Of a stretch of DNA of 64,000 nucleotides, positions 13,787-25,566 are shown piece after piece. Positions within the stretch are counted from its first letter, which is position 1. Each line of letters starts with the position of its first letter. Made by a program: the position numbers and the translations under genes. The stretch comes from Sipunculus nudus (lineage: Eukaryota > Annelida > Sipuncula > Golfingiida > Sipunculidae): assembly GCA_026874595.1 (NCBI GenBank), contig CM049309.1, forward strand, positions 68,490,926 through 68,554,925, in the 5' to 3' direction. Under the pieces are notes generated by a model. The model worked only from the letters and a program-made list of their open reading frames with translations, was not told the DNA's origin and made no database searches.

Positions 13787-16700
13787 TTATGTTTTCGGTA
13801 TGATGAGATGCGCTTTTTCGTACATCTGTTTAAATTGATCCCATGTACCGTGAGTGGAATGACGGTAGTCAATCTGTCGGACCGTGCAGTGTTCATCTGA
13901 AAGAAAACTAAATATAGTCAAAATTGTGAAATGAAAAATGTAATTAAATGCAGTGATAAAGTGACAAATGAAATACACACATGTACTTATTCTGCTGAGA
14001 CTACATTTTTACATTAATTGTATAAATATGTGAAGCATACTTATTTATATAAAGACCATTGACCGAAAGGTCAGAAGGACATATTGATCATGTGTATATT
14101 TTCCTTAATCAAAGGTTAAGACAAAATATACTTCAACTTAAATCTCTTACCAAATAAGTCATGAAGTAAATATTCCGGCAAGGAATGGGGTGGTCCTGAA
14201 ATGACAAAGAGAAACAAACATCAGTTTACAAACCACTACAATCCTTACGCAGCGATTATACAGTGCAGTTGTTCCTGTTCTCCTTGGCCTAAAACCGCTG
14301 CTTTTATACAACTTGATTCTCCAGGTTTCACCACCAGGGCTGGCACAGAGCTAGGACTTGAATCAGACCAATGGCAGCGCGGTATCGCATTGTGCATCCA
14401 GCTCAAAGCTTTAAACCCACGACACCCCACTCTCGTTGGTTTGATTACACAGGGGGGGGGGGGGATAGGTTGATCTTACTATAAGCTAGAAATAATCCAG
14501 GAGTCGTAACCTATCGTTTAGACAGAGCGAATCTCTGAGGCTCCATCAAGGTTCCATCATTAAGTCATTCAGGCAACGCAGGGCGGCTTGAACCAGGGAC
14601 CTCCAGGGACAATGCCTTACTATGGTCCACCAGGCTTCGCCCTTGCTTCCGAAATCCACCTCCAACCCTGTTGTACAGAGTTCACGCGCATCTTTATGTT
14701 ATTCTGCTTAATGCTAAAAGAGGCCGCATATGGCAAAAGCAACGTGTACAGCTGGTCCTTGTCTTTTTTTTCGCTGTGCACGTACCTTTCATCAGCGATT
14801 CGTCATAGTCGAAGGCAACGACGATGTACCTGCAGGCTTTACCCATCAGAGACACCATCAGGGCCGCGTACCTGTACGTGAACAAGAACACGCTACATAA
14901 AGCAAGAACACACTACATATAAAGCAAGAACACTATACATAAAGCAAGAACACACTACATAAAGCAAGAACACACTACATAAAGCAAGAACAAACTACGC
15001 ATAAAGTAAGAACAGCAGGAACACATCCAACATACTGCATCCTCCATCTTTCAGCGACACCATGCAAGACAGCCGCGTACCTTTAAGTCCGCAAAAACAA
15101 CTACATATACAACATGGGCAGGTAATACAAATATAAATCCTAATTCCTTTGCCGAGAGCGATTTCAAGAGGCCCCTTAAAACTTAACTAAAGAAACAGCA
15201 GATCTTTACGGTGATGTGTGGCATACAAGGAATATTTGGACAGCTGAATATCTATCCTAAACACTGATCTGTTAAGGCTTTACATATTGAAAGTTTTACC
15301 ATATTTTTGTGAATGTGTCAACGTTACAGTTAGAGAAACAATACAACACAGTTAGTACCCGTACCGTTTTCTGTCACATTTGTTGATTGCCACTAATGAG
15401 CCGCGGTCGAAGATGGCGTCGAACTTTCCCGCTTCCTCACTAAAAATAAGTGTGTATATCTGCATACAATTGAATTAATGTAACCTTCATGCAACTCTAG
15501 TATTATACTTAAGAAAACTGATCCAGACATATGTTAGGTATGTTCAAGTAAGATGAACCTATATATCTGACTGATAACCGCCGTGTAAAATCTGAATACT
15601 GAAATGTCTACTCATTTAAATCCATTTGCACACCTATTCGATTTTCGATTTTCAGATACAACACACTATTCATGTCAGTGCCTATGAAGTTGCCTGTATG
15701 ATTGACATTCTATTTTTAGTTGGTAGGTTATATTACATGGATTTGCATACCTGGTGAAGTTGTACAGGTCGCATTCGTATAACTTTATACGTCCGTCTTT
15801 TGACTGCAAGATATAATATAATGATTAGAAAACTGGTTTTTATTATCTTTAATTTTTAGATTAGGCCCATCTCCTGTTGTTAGTAGGTGAACAGACTTTT
15901 TATAGAGAATTATGGTAATCGTACGGTAGGAACGATACTAGTGTATGCGGTCTTGTCTAAATTCTGGATTCTGCCGAATTTTAATATAGACGTTTGCAAA
16001 TATAGGTTTGTCCAAACTGTGGATCATAATGTAACAAAAAATCGGTGTTTGCATTTTTTCTTCCTCAATCTTGGACAATTGGCACCCATATTAAACACGG
16101 GGTATATATCACTCGAAACCAGCCATTATAAGCAATGCTTACCATTTGATAATCCCCAAAAGAAACCTTTCTCAGTTGATTTTGGGGTAATTTTTCCTTT
16201 AGAATGGTTTTCTGCTTCCAAAAGTGTTTTAGTTTACATATTTAACCAGATAATTTGCATAAATTTGTATATCTGAATAAATTAGTGGAAGTAATTATTT
16301 AATAAATAAAAGTATTGATTATATGGTTTTGTATAGAAAGAGTAAAGTATTTCAGGCACAAAATATTCGAATTGTATCAGACATAATGTTAATTTATATA
16401 AAATTATATTCTTCACTAGAATGGCTTTGTTTTTTGCACTGCAAAAAATAACTAAAGAAAAAGCAGATATATGTCTCCCCTATGGGTCATTCAACATATT
16501 AGGGGTAAAATATGTAAAACAATGATTCTAGGTTTCAGAATATATGACCTTGAATATCAACTTTCCGAAAATATTCGCTATTCCCACTGGATATATACAG
16601 ATTGATATATGCAAATTTATTGATAAATAACGCAAATATGTAAATAAGCTAAAAAAATACATAGTACGTCTAATAAGTGAAATAATAAGCAGCTATTTCT

Positions 16701-19700
16701 GTTATGACGTTCTAATAAAAGCTAGAACCCTTCATTTAATCTCAAGAATTTGTCGACTTTGCATAATTTACCTGCATTTTATAAATTAAAAATAAAATAA
16801 GATGTTTTACAAATCTCATTATTTATCTTATAATCAATTTCATAAATTTGTACAGATATGCAAATTTATGCAAATTAACTTATTGAATATGTACAATACA
16901 AAATTTTTAGTAAGCTTGAATTAGAAATCGATTCTAAATGAAAAATTATCCCAGAATCAACTCAGAAAAGTTTTCTCCTGCGGATTATCAAATTATTCTT
17001 GGGTTAGCCTGTCTATAATGGCTGTTTGCGGTTGATACATACCCTGGGTTTTATAATGTACCCAAGATGTTGGAAGAAAATATGCAAACATCGAATTTTA
17101 GTAACATTATGATCAAGAATTTTGAAAATTTGAATTAAAAATCTATACGAAAATTCTGAATGATATAACCGTAAATTCTTAGTTACCATCAGGCCTTTTG
17201 GGTATTGTAAGTGATACTCTTGAAATCTTCAACTGCTAAGACATGATACCGAACTTCTGAGGTATATGCTTTGTAAGGAAATACAGGAGTTTCTAACATG
17301 GAACCTTCAGCTCAGATGTCCATTTAAGTAAATATCACTTATACATAAGTAAATAAAATACACTCAAAAACAGATTGGTTAAATATATAACCAATTTAAT
17401 TGGTTAAGCCAGTTTTGGTTGTTTTAACCAAGATATTGTTTATCTTAACCAATGCATTGTTAAAGTACTAACCAAACCAGTTGGTTGTTCTGACCAATTT
17501 TTATTGGTTAACAGAATAAATATACTGTATGTAGGTTTAACCAATATATTGGTCAATTGATAACCAAAATATTGGTTACTTTAGCACACATATATGACCA
17601 ATTTCGTTGGTTGAGATGATATTGGTTGATTTAACCAATACATTGGTAATTTCAACCAACTTGTAACCAAACTCATTGGGCATTTAGACCAATTTTGATT
17701 GGTCGACCGTTTGATTGCATATATTTAACCAGTTTTCTTGGTTGAGGTAAACATTGGTTGATTTTATCAACATATTGGTTATTTTACCAACTGATTGGTC
17801 AAGCACTGACCAAACTGATTTGTCAGTTTTAACATCAGACACAAAATATGCTTCAAATCAGACACAAGAGATGCAAGCTTCACTGGCTGAGGGGCAAAAC
17901 GTCTGACTTGTAATGCGAGCGGTCACAGGTTCGAGTCCAAGACCGGGCGGAATTTGTGTTTCCGCTTGAAACCCACACCCGAGCAACCCGAGACTGAAGA
18001 ATGACTTACAAGAAGACTCCCAATCAATCTGAAGAATAAAACAACTGAAAAGGTGACTGAAAGTAGCAGTGCACACATAAATGTGTCCACTAGTCTGACC
18101 AATTTGAATTGGTTCATATGACCAATTTATTATCTGATTTAACCAATTTGTTTTGGTTGACCTTGACCAAATTACATTGGTTGAGATTAACCAAATTATT
18201 TTGGTCAAACTGACCAATTTTGTTGGCTTAAATGATCAGCTGTGTTTGTTGCTTTGACCAATATATAGGTTGATTTGACCAATACCTGTTGATTGATTAC
18301 GACCAAAATAAATTGGTTGTTTTAAACAATAAATTGTTTGGACATATTTTGACCAATTGGATTCAACCAATTTTTTTGGTTGAAAATCAATCTGTTTTTT
18401 GAGTGTATGTATCAACAAAGGGAAAAGCAATTTTCTTTTCATAGTGCTTTGCAGAATCCACTGGTGTGAGATATACCGCCTATTTTACCTGGAGCAGATG
18501 ACCTTTCACCCGGGGGCTTTCAGTGCAGGTGTACTCTATATTATGTTCTTTGAAGAAAGTTTCCAATGCAAGTCGTGCGACGTCCACTCCAACAATGGAA
18601 TGGCCCATATCATAAAGCCTGGTGGGGAACAAAGAGGTAGGTAGGATTTGGGTAAAAGTGAGAAATAGTAAACTAAGACTGTAAGCTTACCACTGATATT
18701 GTGCTTGTTGTATTGTAACAACAGGAAAAATAACACTTTTTAACAATGTTTTATCTTAACAAAATGTTTATAAAAATTATTTTTCTTCCACAGACGATCT
18801 TTCACATGTCTATTCTCATGAATTTTCTCAATTTTTTATTGTACTAAAAATTTATCGTTTTTTCTAATTTCCTAATATGTTTCTTTCCGAATATAAGTGA
18901 TTTTCAGTACACAAAATCAAATTATGGAATATAAGCTGCAAAACGGAATTGATGGTAGCAGATTATCCGAGCAGACATATAAAAAGTTTTTTTTGCATAT
19001 AATAGACAATTCAAAGCCAAATTTTGTGAAATATATTTATTTAAATTCGAGTTGCGAACCATGTATAGAAATCGATGTTTCAGAAAAGCCCCCATTTCTA
19101 AAACAATTTAAAATATTCACCACAATTCATGTGATGCCATGAAAAGATATGTTAAGCATAATTCGGGAAACACAATGAATTCATCACACGTGACCACAAC
19201 TTCCAACGTGTATAAGAAGATATTAAAGAGAATGTATCAATCTCTTGAAGAATAAGTTATTACAAGAAATTCTGTAATAATTTGTAATTAATTCTCAGAA
19301 AACAGCTCCAATACTTACCATTTCATATCGACAGCTTTTCCGCATAACGGGAAAAATACCTTAATCGTTTCATTACCGTTCACAAATTCATCTAGGTGGT
19401 CCTTAAGAAATCTGAAAATAATTGGGATAATACAGATATATAAGACGACATCAAATTACATGTTTTACTCAATAAAATAAGCGAGAGTAAACAATAAATT
19501 TCATGCTAGAGACATCTACTGTATTACTTTGGGTTTAGTACTAGTATTTGATAAGCTGTTTTGACACAGACAATCTCGATATATTTTAATAAAATACATT
19601 TGGCGAGAAACCAGAATAACTGATAATTCGCCAAATGCTTAAAAACTAATACATTTTTTACACTAACAACCAATCGATTTATATCTACAAAGCTCTAGTG

Positions 19701-20079
19701 TTCTGCATTGTGTGGCATCAAATAAAATCGACCAAATACACTCTCGTCAAATCTCGCCTTGAGCTATTTTTCATTCACATCTGTCCGCTGCAGACGACGA
19801 TGTCACGATTACATCTCGTTTGCTTGTCCCCTTTTTGTCTTGCGTAAACAAACGCGTCTATAAAAGTTGTCAACACAACATTTCATTTTCATTTAACAGT
19901 GGGATGCAATAAACATTTAGCATTGGAGGAGTTAGAGCTCAGGGTTTTCTCTTGACCTAAGGGTTCACTTACGGATTCACGTTTGGATAATGAAAAGGAA
20001 TGCGTCCTTTCTCCCATGACTTCACCCATCTGTCCGGGGGTAAATATTCACTGCTGCTTTTGGATGCACCTTCCGCCAT
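13787..20079 (-). CDS. TPMT: Thiopurine S-methyltransferase-like protein, complete, eight exons
   Basis: Cytosolic S-adenosylmethionine-dependent methyltransferase of the TPMT family, which methylates sulfur (or, in bacterial relatives, metalloid) substrates; the natural substrate is unknown. Coding exons on the - strand: 20079-19973, 19411-19319, 18618-18489, 15803-15751, 15439-15365, 14871-14786, 14195-14151 and 13896-13787. Every junction is GT/AG, and the split codons join in frame, giving 699 nt or 232 aa (human TPMT is 245). Family marks: WEKGRIPFH near the N-terminus, the SAM-binding [15 protein letters not shown] in exons 2-3, [10 protein letters not shown] in exon 3, [13 protein letters not shown] in exon 5 and GPPHSLPE in exons 6-7. 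The chosen ATG gives [18 protein letters not shown], the usual short leader. A start further upstream is not needed. Confidence 0.94.
14879..15012 (-). repeat. 20-22-bp minisatellite next to the acceptor of TPMT exon 6
   Basis: About seven copies of a unit with the core AAAGCAAGAACACACTACAT (+ strand), at spacing 20-22 bp. On the transcribed strand each unit reads GTTCTTGCTTTATGTAG, which is a pyrimidine-rich stretch ending in AG. The array lies in intron 5 and almost touches the acceptor at 14872-14873, whose own tract (GTTCTTGTTCACGTACAG) resembles the unit. Confidence 0.85.
17361..18405. mobile_element. 1.05-kb inverted-repeat element made of CCAAT/ATTGG words, inside TPMT intron 3
   Basis: The ends are inverted repeats: left CACTCAAAAACAGATTGG; right, reverse complement, CACTCAAAAAACAGATTGA. 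They are flanked by TA on both sides (17359-17360 and 18406-18407), as expected for a Tc1/mariner-type miniature element. The interior is filled with AACCAAT, GACCAAT, ATTGGTT and ATTGGTC in both orientations; I count about 30 CCAAT or ATTGG pentamers. The array is broken at about 17825-18090 by an unrelated segment carrying a tRNA-like head. No transposase is encoded, so it is non-autonomous. Its right end is about 80 bp from the donor of TPMT exon 3. Confidence 0.78.
17868..18060 (+). repeat. tRNA-derived SINE-like segment nested in the CCAAT element
   Basis: It contains an A-box-like TGGCTGAGGGG (17884-17894) and a B box GGTTCGAGTCC (17928-17938) at tRNA-like spacing, with ACTTGTAAT between them where an anticodon loop would sit (TGT, threonine-like). 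The arms do not pair well enough for a functional tRNA. Downstream there is a non-tRNA body (CTTGAAACCCACACCCGAGC). Confidence 0.55.
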
Positions 20080-20174
20080 ATCTAAATATCATGAATGGTA
20101 AATAAAGATAAGTAATATTTTGTAACAATTTTTCTGTCAAACATGCAATATCTTCTCAGTTTATTGGATAAGAT

Positions 20175-20178
<4 letters not shown>

Positions 20179-20232
<54 letters not shown>
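20179..20232. repeat. (AT)n microsatellite upstream of TPMT
   Basis: About 54 bp of alternating AT, roughly 100 bp upstream of the TPMT start codon. Confidence 0.95.
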
Positions 20233-20235
<3 letters not shown>

Positions 20236-20596
20236 ACTTATCCAACATAAATCATATATATATATATATAAACCTAGCATTCGTACTAATATATAGCGTG
20301 CCCCCCCCAAGCAACCCCCCCCCCCCCCACCACGAGGGACATGGCGTTACCACTACAGCATGGTGAGTTTACCGAGTGGATTCCACTTGGTATGAGTATA
20401 GTATAGTATATTTGCCTATATGTACCCCCGAGGACAATAGGATCAGTGTCGGTCTTTCACATGCCCCCCCCCCCCCCCCAGCCCCGAATCGCACAAAGCA
20501 TAAGCTCGTAATCTCGTAAAGTCTCGCCTTTTCAAACCACGCCGTTAGCTTCATTCTAACCACATTTAGACTGTTGTGAATTTAGTGTTGTTTTTC

Positions 20597-20599
<3 letters not shown>

Positions 20600-20672
<73 letters not shown>
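20600..20672. repeat. (CA)n then (TA)n compound microsatellite
   Basis: About 49 bp of CA followed directly by about 24 bp of TA. Confidence 0.95.
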
Positions 20673-22915
20673 ACCTCGTTTTTATAACCCTGACTTGGAA
20701 TAAATGTAACAAACAATTCTTTATTTGTCATGCGGCTTACTTCAGTTAAAAACCACCACATATATTTCTCATGTGAAATACCAGTTCTCACCATTTAAAG
20801 ACAGACCAGTGACTGTACACCAACCGCTGCGTGGGGTAAAAGACAACGCTCATTGGCTACGTGTATCGATTTTTCACTGAGGCCACATATATATCGGCCA
20901 GAAAGTTTAACAACCTTTTAGCACAGAAGGTGCGCAAGAATAAAGTTTTATTTTCATACTCAATACATAGGTACTTTATAGTCAAATAAACGCACACACA
21001 AACAAACACACACACATAATACCATCAAATGTTAAATTAAAATGTTGCCATTAAAATATTTTTTATTTCATCAATAAGGAAGATGACCGAGAAAATAAAA
21101 AAAATGCTTTGGATATTGTCACACTTTGTAATATTAGGCCACTGAAAGTGGCTTGTTTTTTGTGAGTATATAACACGTTAAAAAGTCAATAGTAATAAAA
21201 AACATCATAAAAAGATTTAAAAAAATCACCAATACAATCATATTATGTTTGAAATGAAACAAAATGTTATCATACATTCTACTGTAATAGATGCAAGACA
21301 TTTGAAAAAATGGCAAACCACTTTTAGAACGTTATACGTTATGAGGTCTAATATGCATTTAAACGGACTTCTGGATTGATTATGAGGACAAATGTATATT
21401 AGAGGTCTTAATCTTGATGCCATACATACAACAATACCTATCAAATATCTTGGTTTTGTGCCTGCCCATGGCACAAGCCCTAGCTTTCACATTTGCCTGC
21501 CGTAAACTACGCTTCCGAGGCAGCGGAAATCTTGCGCTTCTAAAGAAGCAACTGATTTTCACGCTGCCAGGTTTGACCGTTTATGATATATTTAGACACC
21601 AGATGGCGGTTTGTTGTCCATGCACTGAAATAAACGTGCGTATGATGTGACAAGCAGCCAATCAGATGCCAATAAACAAACATTCGACAGGCATCCTGGC
21701 TCCGCCCATTGCCGCGCTTCAAGCGCCGCTTGGTGAGTTTCCGGTCGAATTTAAATTGCTCCCTCTGCATTCTCGCATCATCGACCGATTCGATTATGAC
21801 AGTGTTAGCGTAGCCATGTATCTGTTGTCTGCAGAACTGAAACCAGCCAGCGAGGTGTGCACGCAGCCTTTGTTGTTACGTTTCGTTTTAATTACAGCTC
21901 GCCGGTCGAGCATCCTATGTGCCCAAGGCCCTTGGCAAACCACGTCAGGGGCAATTCTCTCTGAGCCTGTGGCCTGTTCAGACGGTTACGCTGGGGGATG
22001 AGCTGTCACTCAAAAAGAAATTAATATGATTGGCTCCGTGTATTCCTCGCTCGGCTTTGTCTTCCAGCACAAGGTCTCATCTGATTGGACAAAAATACAG
22101 TGCTCCCCTCTGGTGTTGCAATTCAGGATACGAGGTCATAACAAACAGCGCCTTACTATATAGGAAGTAGCCCTATAGGTAAAGCGCTGTGTAAAGAGCG
22201 TAGCCGTAAACATAGTCCTAGTCCTGCAAGAAGAAGCGCTGCGTGCCAGACTATGGTTCACTCTATGTAAATGGAAGGAACCAGGCTATTGCAGAGCTCT
22301 TGACTGGCGATACCAACCACTCTCTGCAATCGACCTTTTTGACCTAACGGTTGCGGTAGAGACCTCTCTGACAAACTGACACCATGCAGGGGGTCGTCGG
22401 ACTACTTTATCGGTCTCGTTTATGACAGCGAGTCTCGTGTATCGTAAACAACCTGGTTGTGCGAACTGTCAGCTTAAGCAGTTGTACGAAATAAAGCACT
22501 TAAAGGTCGTATTTGGTATTTCTATGCATTAATCCTTTTTCACCTATCTCCGCAGCAGTTTTTCGGAAAAGGACATGTATTATGAACCATGAAATCGACA
22601 ACATCTCCGATTATCTTTCATTTGTCACATGTTTTTGTTTATATTTTGTTATATCAAGACATGATCACATGTCACGTATCACATAAACGGTTCATCACAC
22701 GATTTAATCTTATAATTCATAGATTATGTGTGTGGGCCAACGGGGAGCAGCGTATCACACAGAAATAAAGTTCACTAGGGTATGGCACATTTGCGGAAAA
22801 TGCAAATAAGTTTAAATGTATGATTTGAATTCAAATTATACAAAGGAGTCATTTTCGGTGCATGTAGTACATAGAAAGGGTACAGTGTCTATTAATATTG
22901 CATGGTTTTACAAGT

Positions 22916-23064
22916 GTTACGAAGACAAATTGCTCAGAGGAAATACTGGGCCGATCAAGGATTCGAACCCATGTCGGTGGCGCACAAGTCCCTACGTACC
23001 TACCGCTTCGCTAGAAAAGCAAGCTTAACTAGCATTCGGCTAACTTTTATGTCAACCCGTTACA
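22916..23064 (-). repeat. tRNA-derived SINE, copy 1
   Basis: On the - strand it carries an A-box-like TAGCGAAGCGG and a B box GGTTCGAATCC (complement of 22959-22969). The unit is bracketed on the + strand by GTTACGAAGACAAATTGCTC on the left and GTCAACCCGTTAC on the right. A second copy follows 130 bp later in the same orientation. Confidence 0.65.
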
Positions 23065-23193
23065 CCCCCCCCCCCCTACTCTTGAGAGCGTTCTGCTATC
23101 AGAACAAGACTAATTATCCCAGGAGTCACACTTTTGTGAGCTTATTCCCTGGGCCACAAAGTTTTACCGTCATCCCGGAGGAGCCCCCATTTT

Positions 23194-23358
23194 GTTACGA
23201 AGACAAATTGCTCAGGGGAATATACTGGGCCGATCCAAGATTCGAATTAACGCATGTCGGTGGCGCAAAAAGTCCGTCGTACCAACCGTTTCGCTAGAAA
23301 AGCAATTAAGCTTCACTAGCGAGACAGTTCGGCCCAATTTTATGTCAACCCGTAACAC
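23194..23358 (-). repeat. tRNA-derived SINE, copy 2
   Basis: It has the same left end (GTTACGAAGACAAATTGCTC), the GGGCCGATC block, the CATGTCGGTGGCGCA block, TTTCGCTAGAAAAGCA and a right end GTCAACCCGTAAC. The B box is damaged (ATTCGAATTAACG in place of ATTCGAACCC), so this copy is the more decayed in its promoter. Confidence 0.62.
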
Positions 23359-23359
23359 A

Positions 23360-25255
23360 AGAATGAATTTTACTTTACTTATAGTGTATATAAAATGGTT
23401 ATTTTTCCTGTACGATTAGTAATTTGTAAATTTTGAAATTTGTTTCAGGAGGAAAAGTGCGAACAATGGGGTATAATTAACTGACCTCAGGCCACACCAG
23501 CAAGTTGGTATAGAGGCTGTCCTGAAAGGTGACGACTGTATTTTGTGTATTCGAACGGGGGGGGGGGGAGGGTTAAATATTACGCAGGGGGAATTCCATA
23601 AAGACAGCACCGCCTGGTGACCAAACCTGATGGACAACCACGGTTTCGTGCAGCGGTTACAGTGGAGCGAATAGTTCAGCATAGCGTAACCGCTGCTTAT
23701 GGAGCGTACGTACCCGACCTCCAGCACAGGGTTGATTGTGCATAAGAACCCTGATGTCTGACACTCCGTGACCGTTGCATGTTTGACCTGATATTTGACC
23801 CACTTGCATAGTCAGTGAATGTGAACAACATGCGAATGGAGATCCCTTGACACTCATATCTTATGTCAGCAAGCAAGCAGTAGTAAATACCTGTACACAT
23901 CCAGGTAATCCTTTTGCATAAGGTTGAGATGACCATAGCAAGTGTCGCTATACTATCACCTTAATTGCATTTACATCCTCAACCATACTGAAAATGGTTT
24001 AATCCTTAAACTGTCAAAGAAAGCACGTTCATTAGTTTTTTTATTTACCATACCGCGTCAGGGATATTACACACACCAAAATAGATCCACAGGATTATCA
24101 ATATATAAAATACGTGTCATGGACAAATACCTTCTGTTGGATACTGTCGATGCATACATTTGCTCTATATTCTATATTTGCTCCGTCTCCGTTCATTTAA
24201 ATTTTGTAATTTACACCTTTTATGGATAACAGCTCGATTTCTGCGTAAAAGCGTACGGGCTTTGTGGCATTCATCGACAGACCTTCTGTATGGTTAGGGC
24301 CGTCAATATAGGGTTGGGGTGTCGGGGGGGGGGGGGGGGGGGTATACATCCCCACAGTTTTTGGCAAGGGGTGATGGTCAATAGTATATCCCCCCCCCCT
24401 ACACACAAACAAACTTTTCACAGAATAATATTTATATATTATTAATAAATAGAATTTTACATTTTTGTTCCATTTAGGTCTATGAGTGTACCATGAAATA
24501 TAATATAAAAAATGGTTTGAGTTTTAAAAATGGTTTAAACTTATATTGGAAACAAATTACCTTATTTCTAAAACCGTATCATTAATTGTAAAATACTTGA
24601 AATGTAATTAAGTATATATATCTTTGAAAGGTATAATACAGACAATAAAAGGTATATATGTAATTATATATGTGTGTGTACGTGTGTGTGTCTGCCAGTC
24701 ATCCCCTATCCCTAACCCCACCCCAACCCGGAAGACAAATAACTTGAACGCCAATGTGTGTGGAGAATGATAAAGATCCACTTGGGGTTGCGGAGCGTCA
24801 CCGTGTTTCTCTGTGATATACTATGCGTCACTGTGAAAGGAATCAGTATAAGCGAAACAGTGACGTTTGTGTGGACTATGGACGTATATGATGAAGTGGT
24901 AACAGAACGGAGGGGACGGCAGTCTACCTCGAATACTCATTGTATAGGCCTATATTTGTCATTTGATCGATATAACGTGAAGCGCTTGAATTTCTTACCT
25001 TGTTTTGCGTGCCCTTTATGTGTGTCCACGTTCAAATCACCTGACTGCCGAAAAGGTGCTGGGTCATCCCTGATCACACAAATATTTTCTTAGTAGTGAG
25101 AGAAGCGACCACAAGGTGGCGCCAATAGGATAGGATCCACTTAAGATCGATTTCAACAAGGAGGTTATCTTTTTAGGTTATGTAACCCTCTGAAGGTCAA
25201 GCAAACGTATTCCCAGAATGAAAAAAAAATAATAACACAAAAAGTCCAGTAGCTC
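23360..25255. other. No recognised gene; poly-G/poly-C runs and a small inverted repeat
   Basis: It holds a 10-bp inverted repeat CAGCGGTTAC/GTAACCGCTG (23651-23695), a G run near 24325-24342, a C run near 24392 and a (GT) patch near 24670. The longest open frame on either strand (24758-25093, +) shows no family motifs, so I do not call it a gene. Confidence 0.4.
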
Positions 25256-25270
25256 AATAAATAATGCATG
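25256..25270. repeat. Target-site duplication, left copy, of the LINE
   Basis: AATAAATAATGCATG here is repeated exactly at 30672-30686 on the far side of the LINE. The overlap with the (AATA)n tail means a few bases could be tail rather than target, but GCATG is clearly outside the tail. Confidence 0.9.
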
Positions 25271-25566
25271 CATTCTCAGTGCTCACATTTTTACTTGGAT
25301 TTTAATGGATTTTACGCTCTTAAACGGATTTTACAAGCACATGTTTTAGAAGACAAACTGTGATATTCCATGCATTCCCCTACACTGTGTTGTGGGGATG
25401 TTTGAGTGATATTTCAGCGACGGAAAAGTAAGTTTATCTATCATAACATTCAAGACGTCGCCCCTGGAAACTGTAAACAAACCCCGCGTCCTGTTCTCTC
25501 ATCTTCCTATAAACAGTCACTAAGGCGTTTTATCGAACTCTTATTAGTGTATACGCAAAAGAAATC

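Larger units (their letters stand above)
20080..22800. other. Upstream flank of TPMT; microsatellites and a promoter-like patch, no recognised gene
   Basis: It contains (AT)n at about 20179-20232, poly-C near 20304-20328 and 20463-20479, and (CA)n followed by (TA)n at about 20600-20672. The less AT-rich stretch at 21640-22500 has AGCCAATCAG (CCAAT box, near 21655), CCGCCC near 21704, and TACTATATAGG near 22155, which could belong to a promoter. I could not attach it to a gene. Short open frames here have no family resemblance. Confidence 0.35.

Noticed and set aside
15887-16276. 129-codon open frame on the + strand
   Set aside because: It lies inside a TPMT intron antisense, is AT-biased, and shows no motif or splice context.
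17884-17955. Functional tRNA-Thr gene
   Set aside because: A and B boxes are present, but the acceptor and anticodon arms do not pair, and it continues into a SINE-like body.
21666-22001. 111-codon open frame on the + strand in GC-richer DNA
   Set aside because: No family motif and no matching splice sites; better described as a possible promoter region.
22902-23297. 131-codon open frame on the + strand
   Set aside because: It runs through two SINE copies and a poly-C spacer; repeated peptide pieces come from the SINE duplication.
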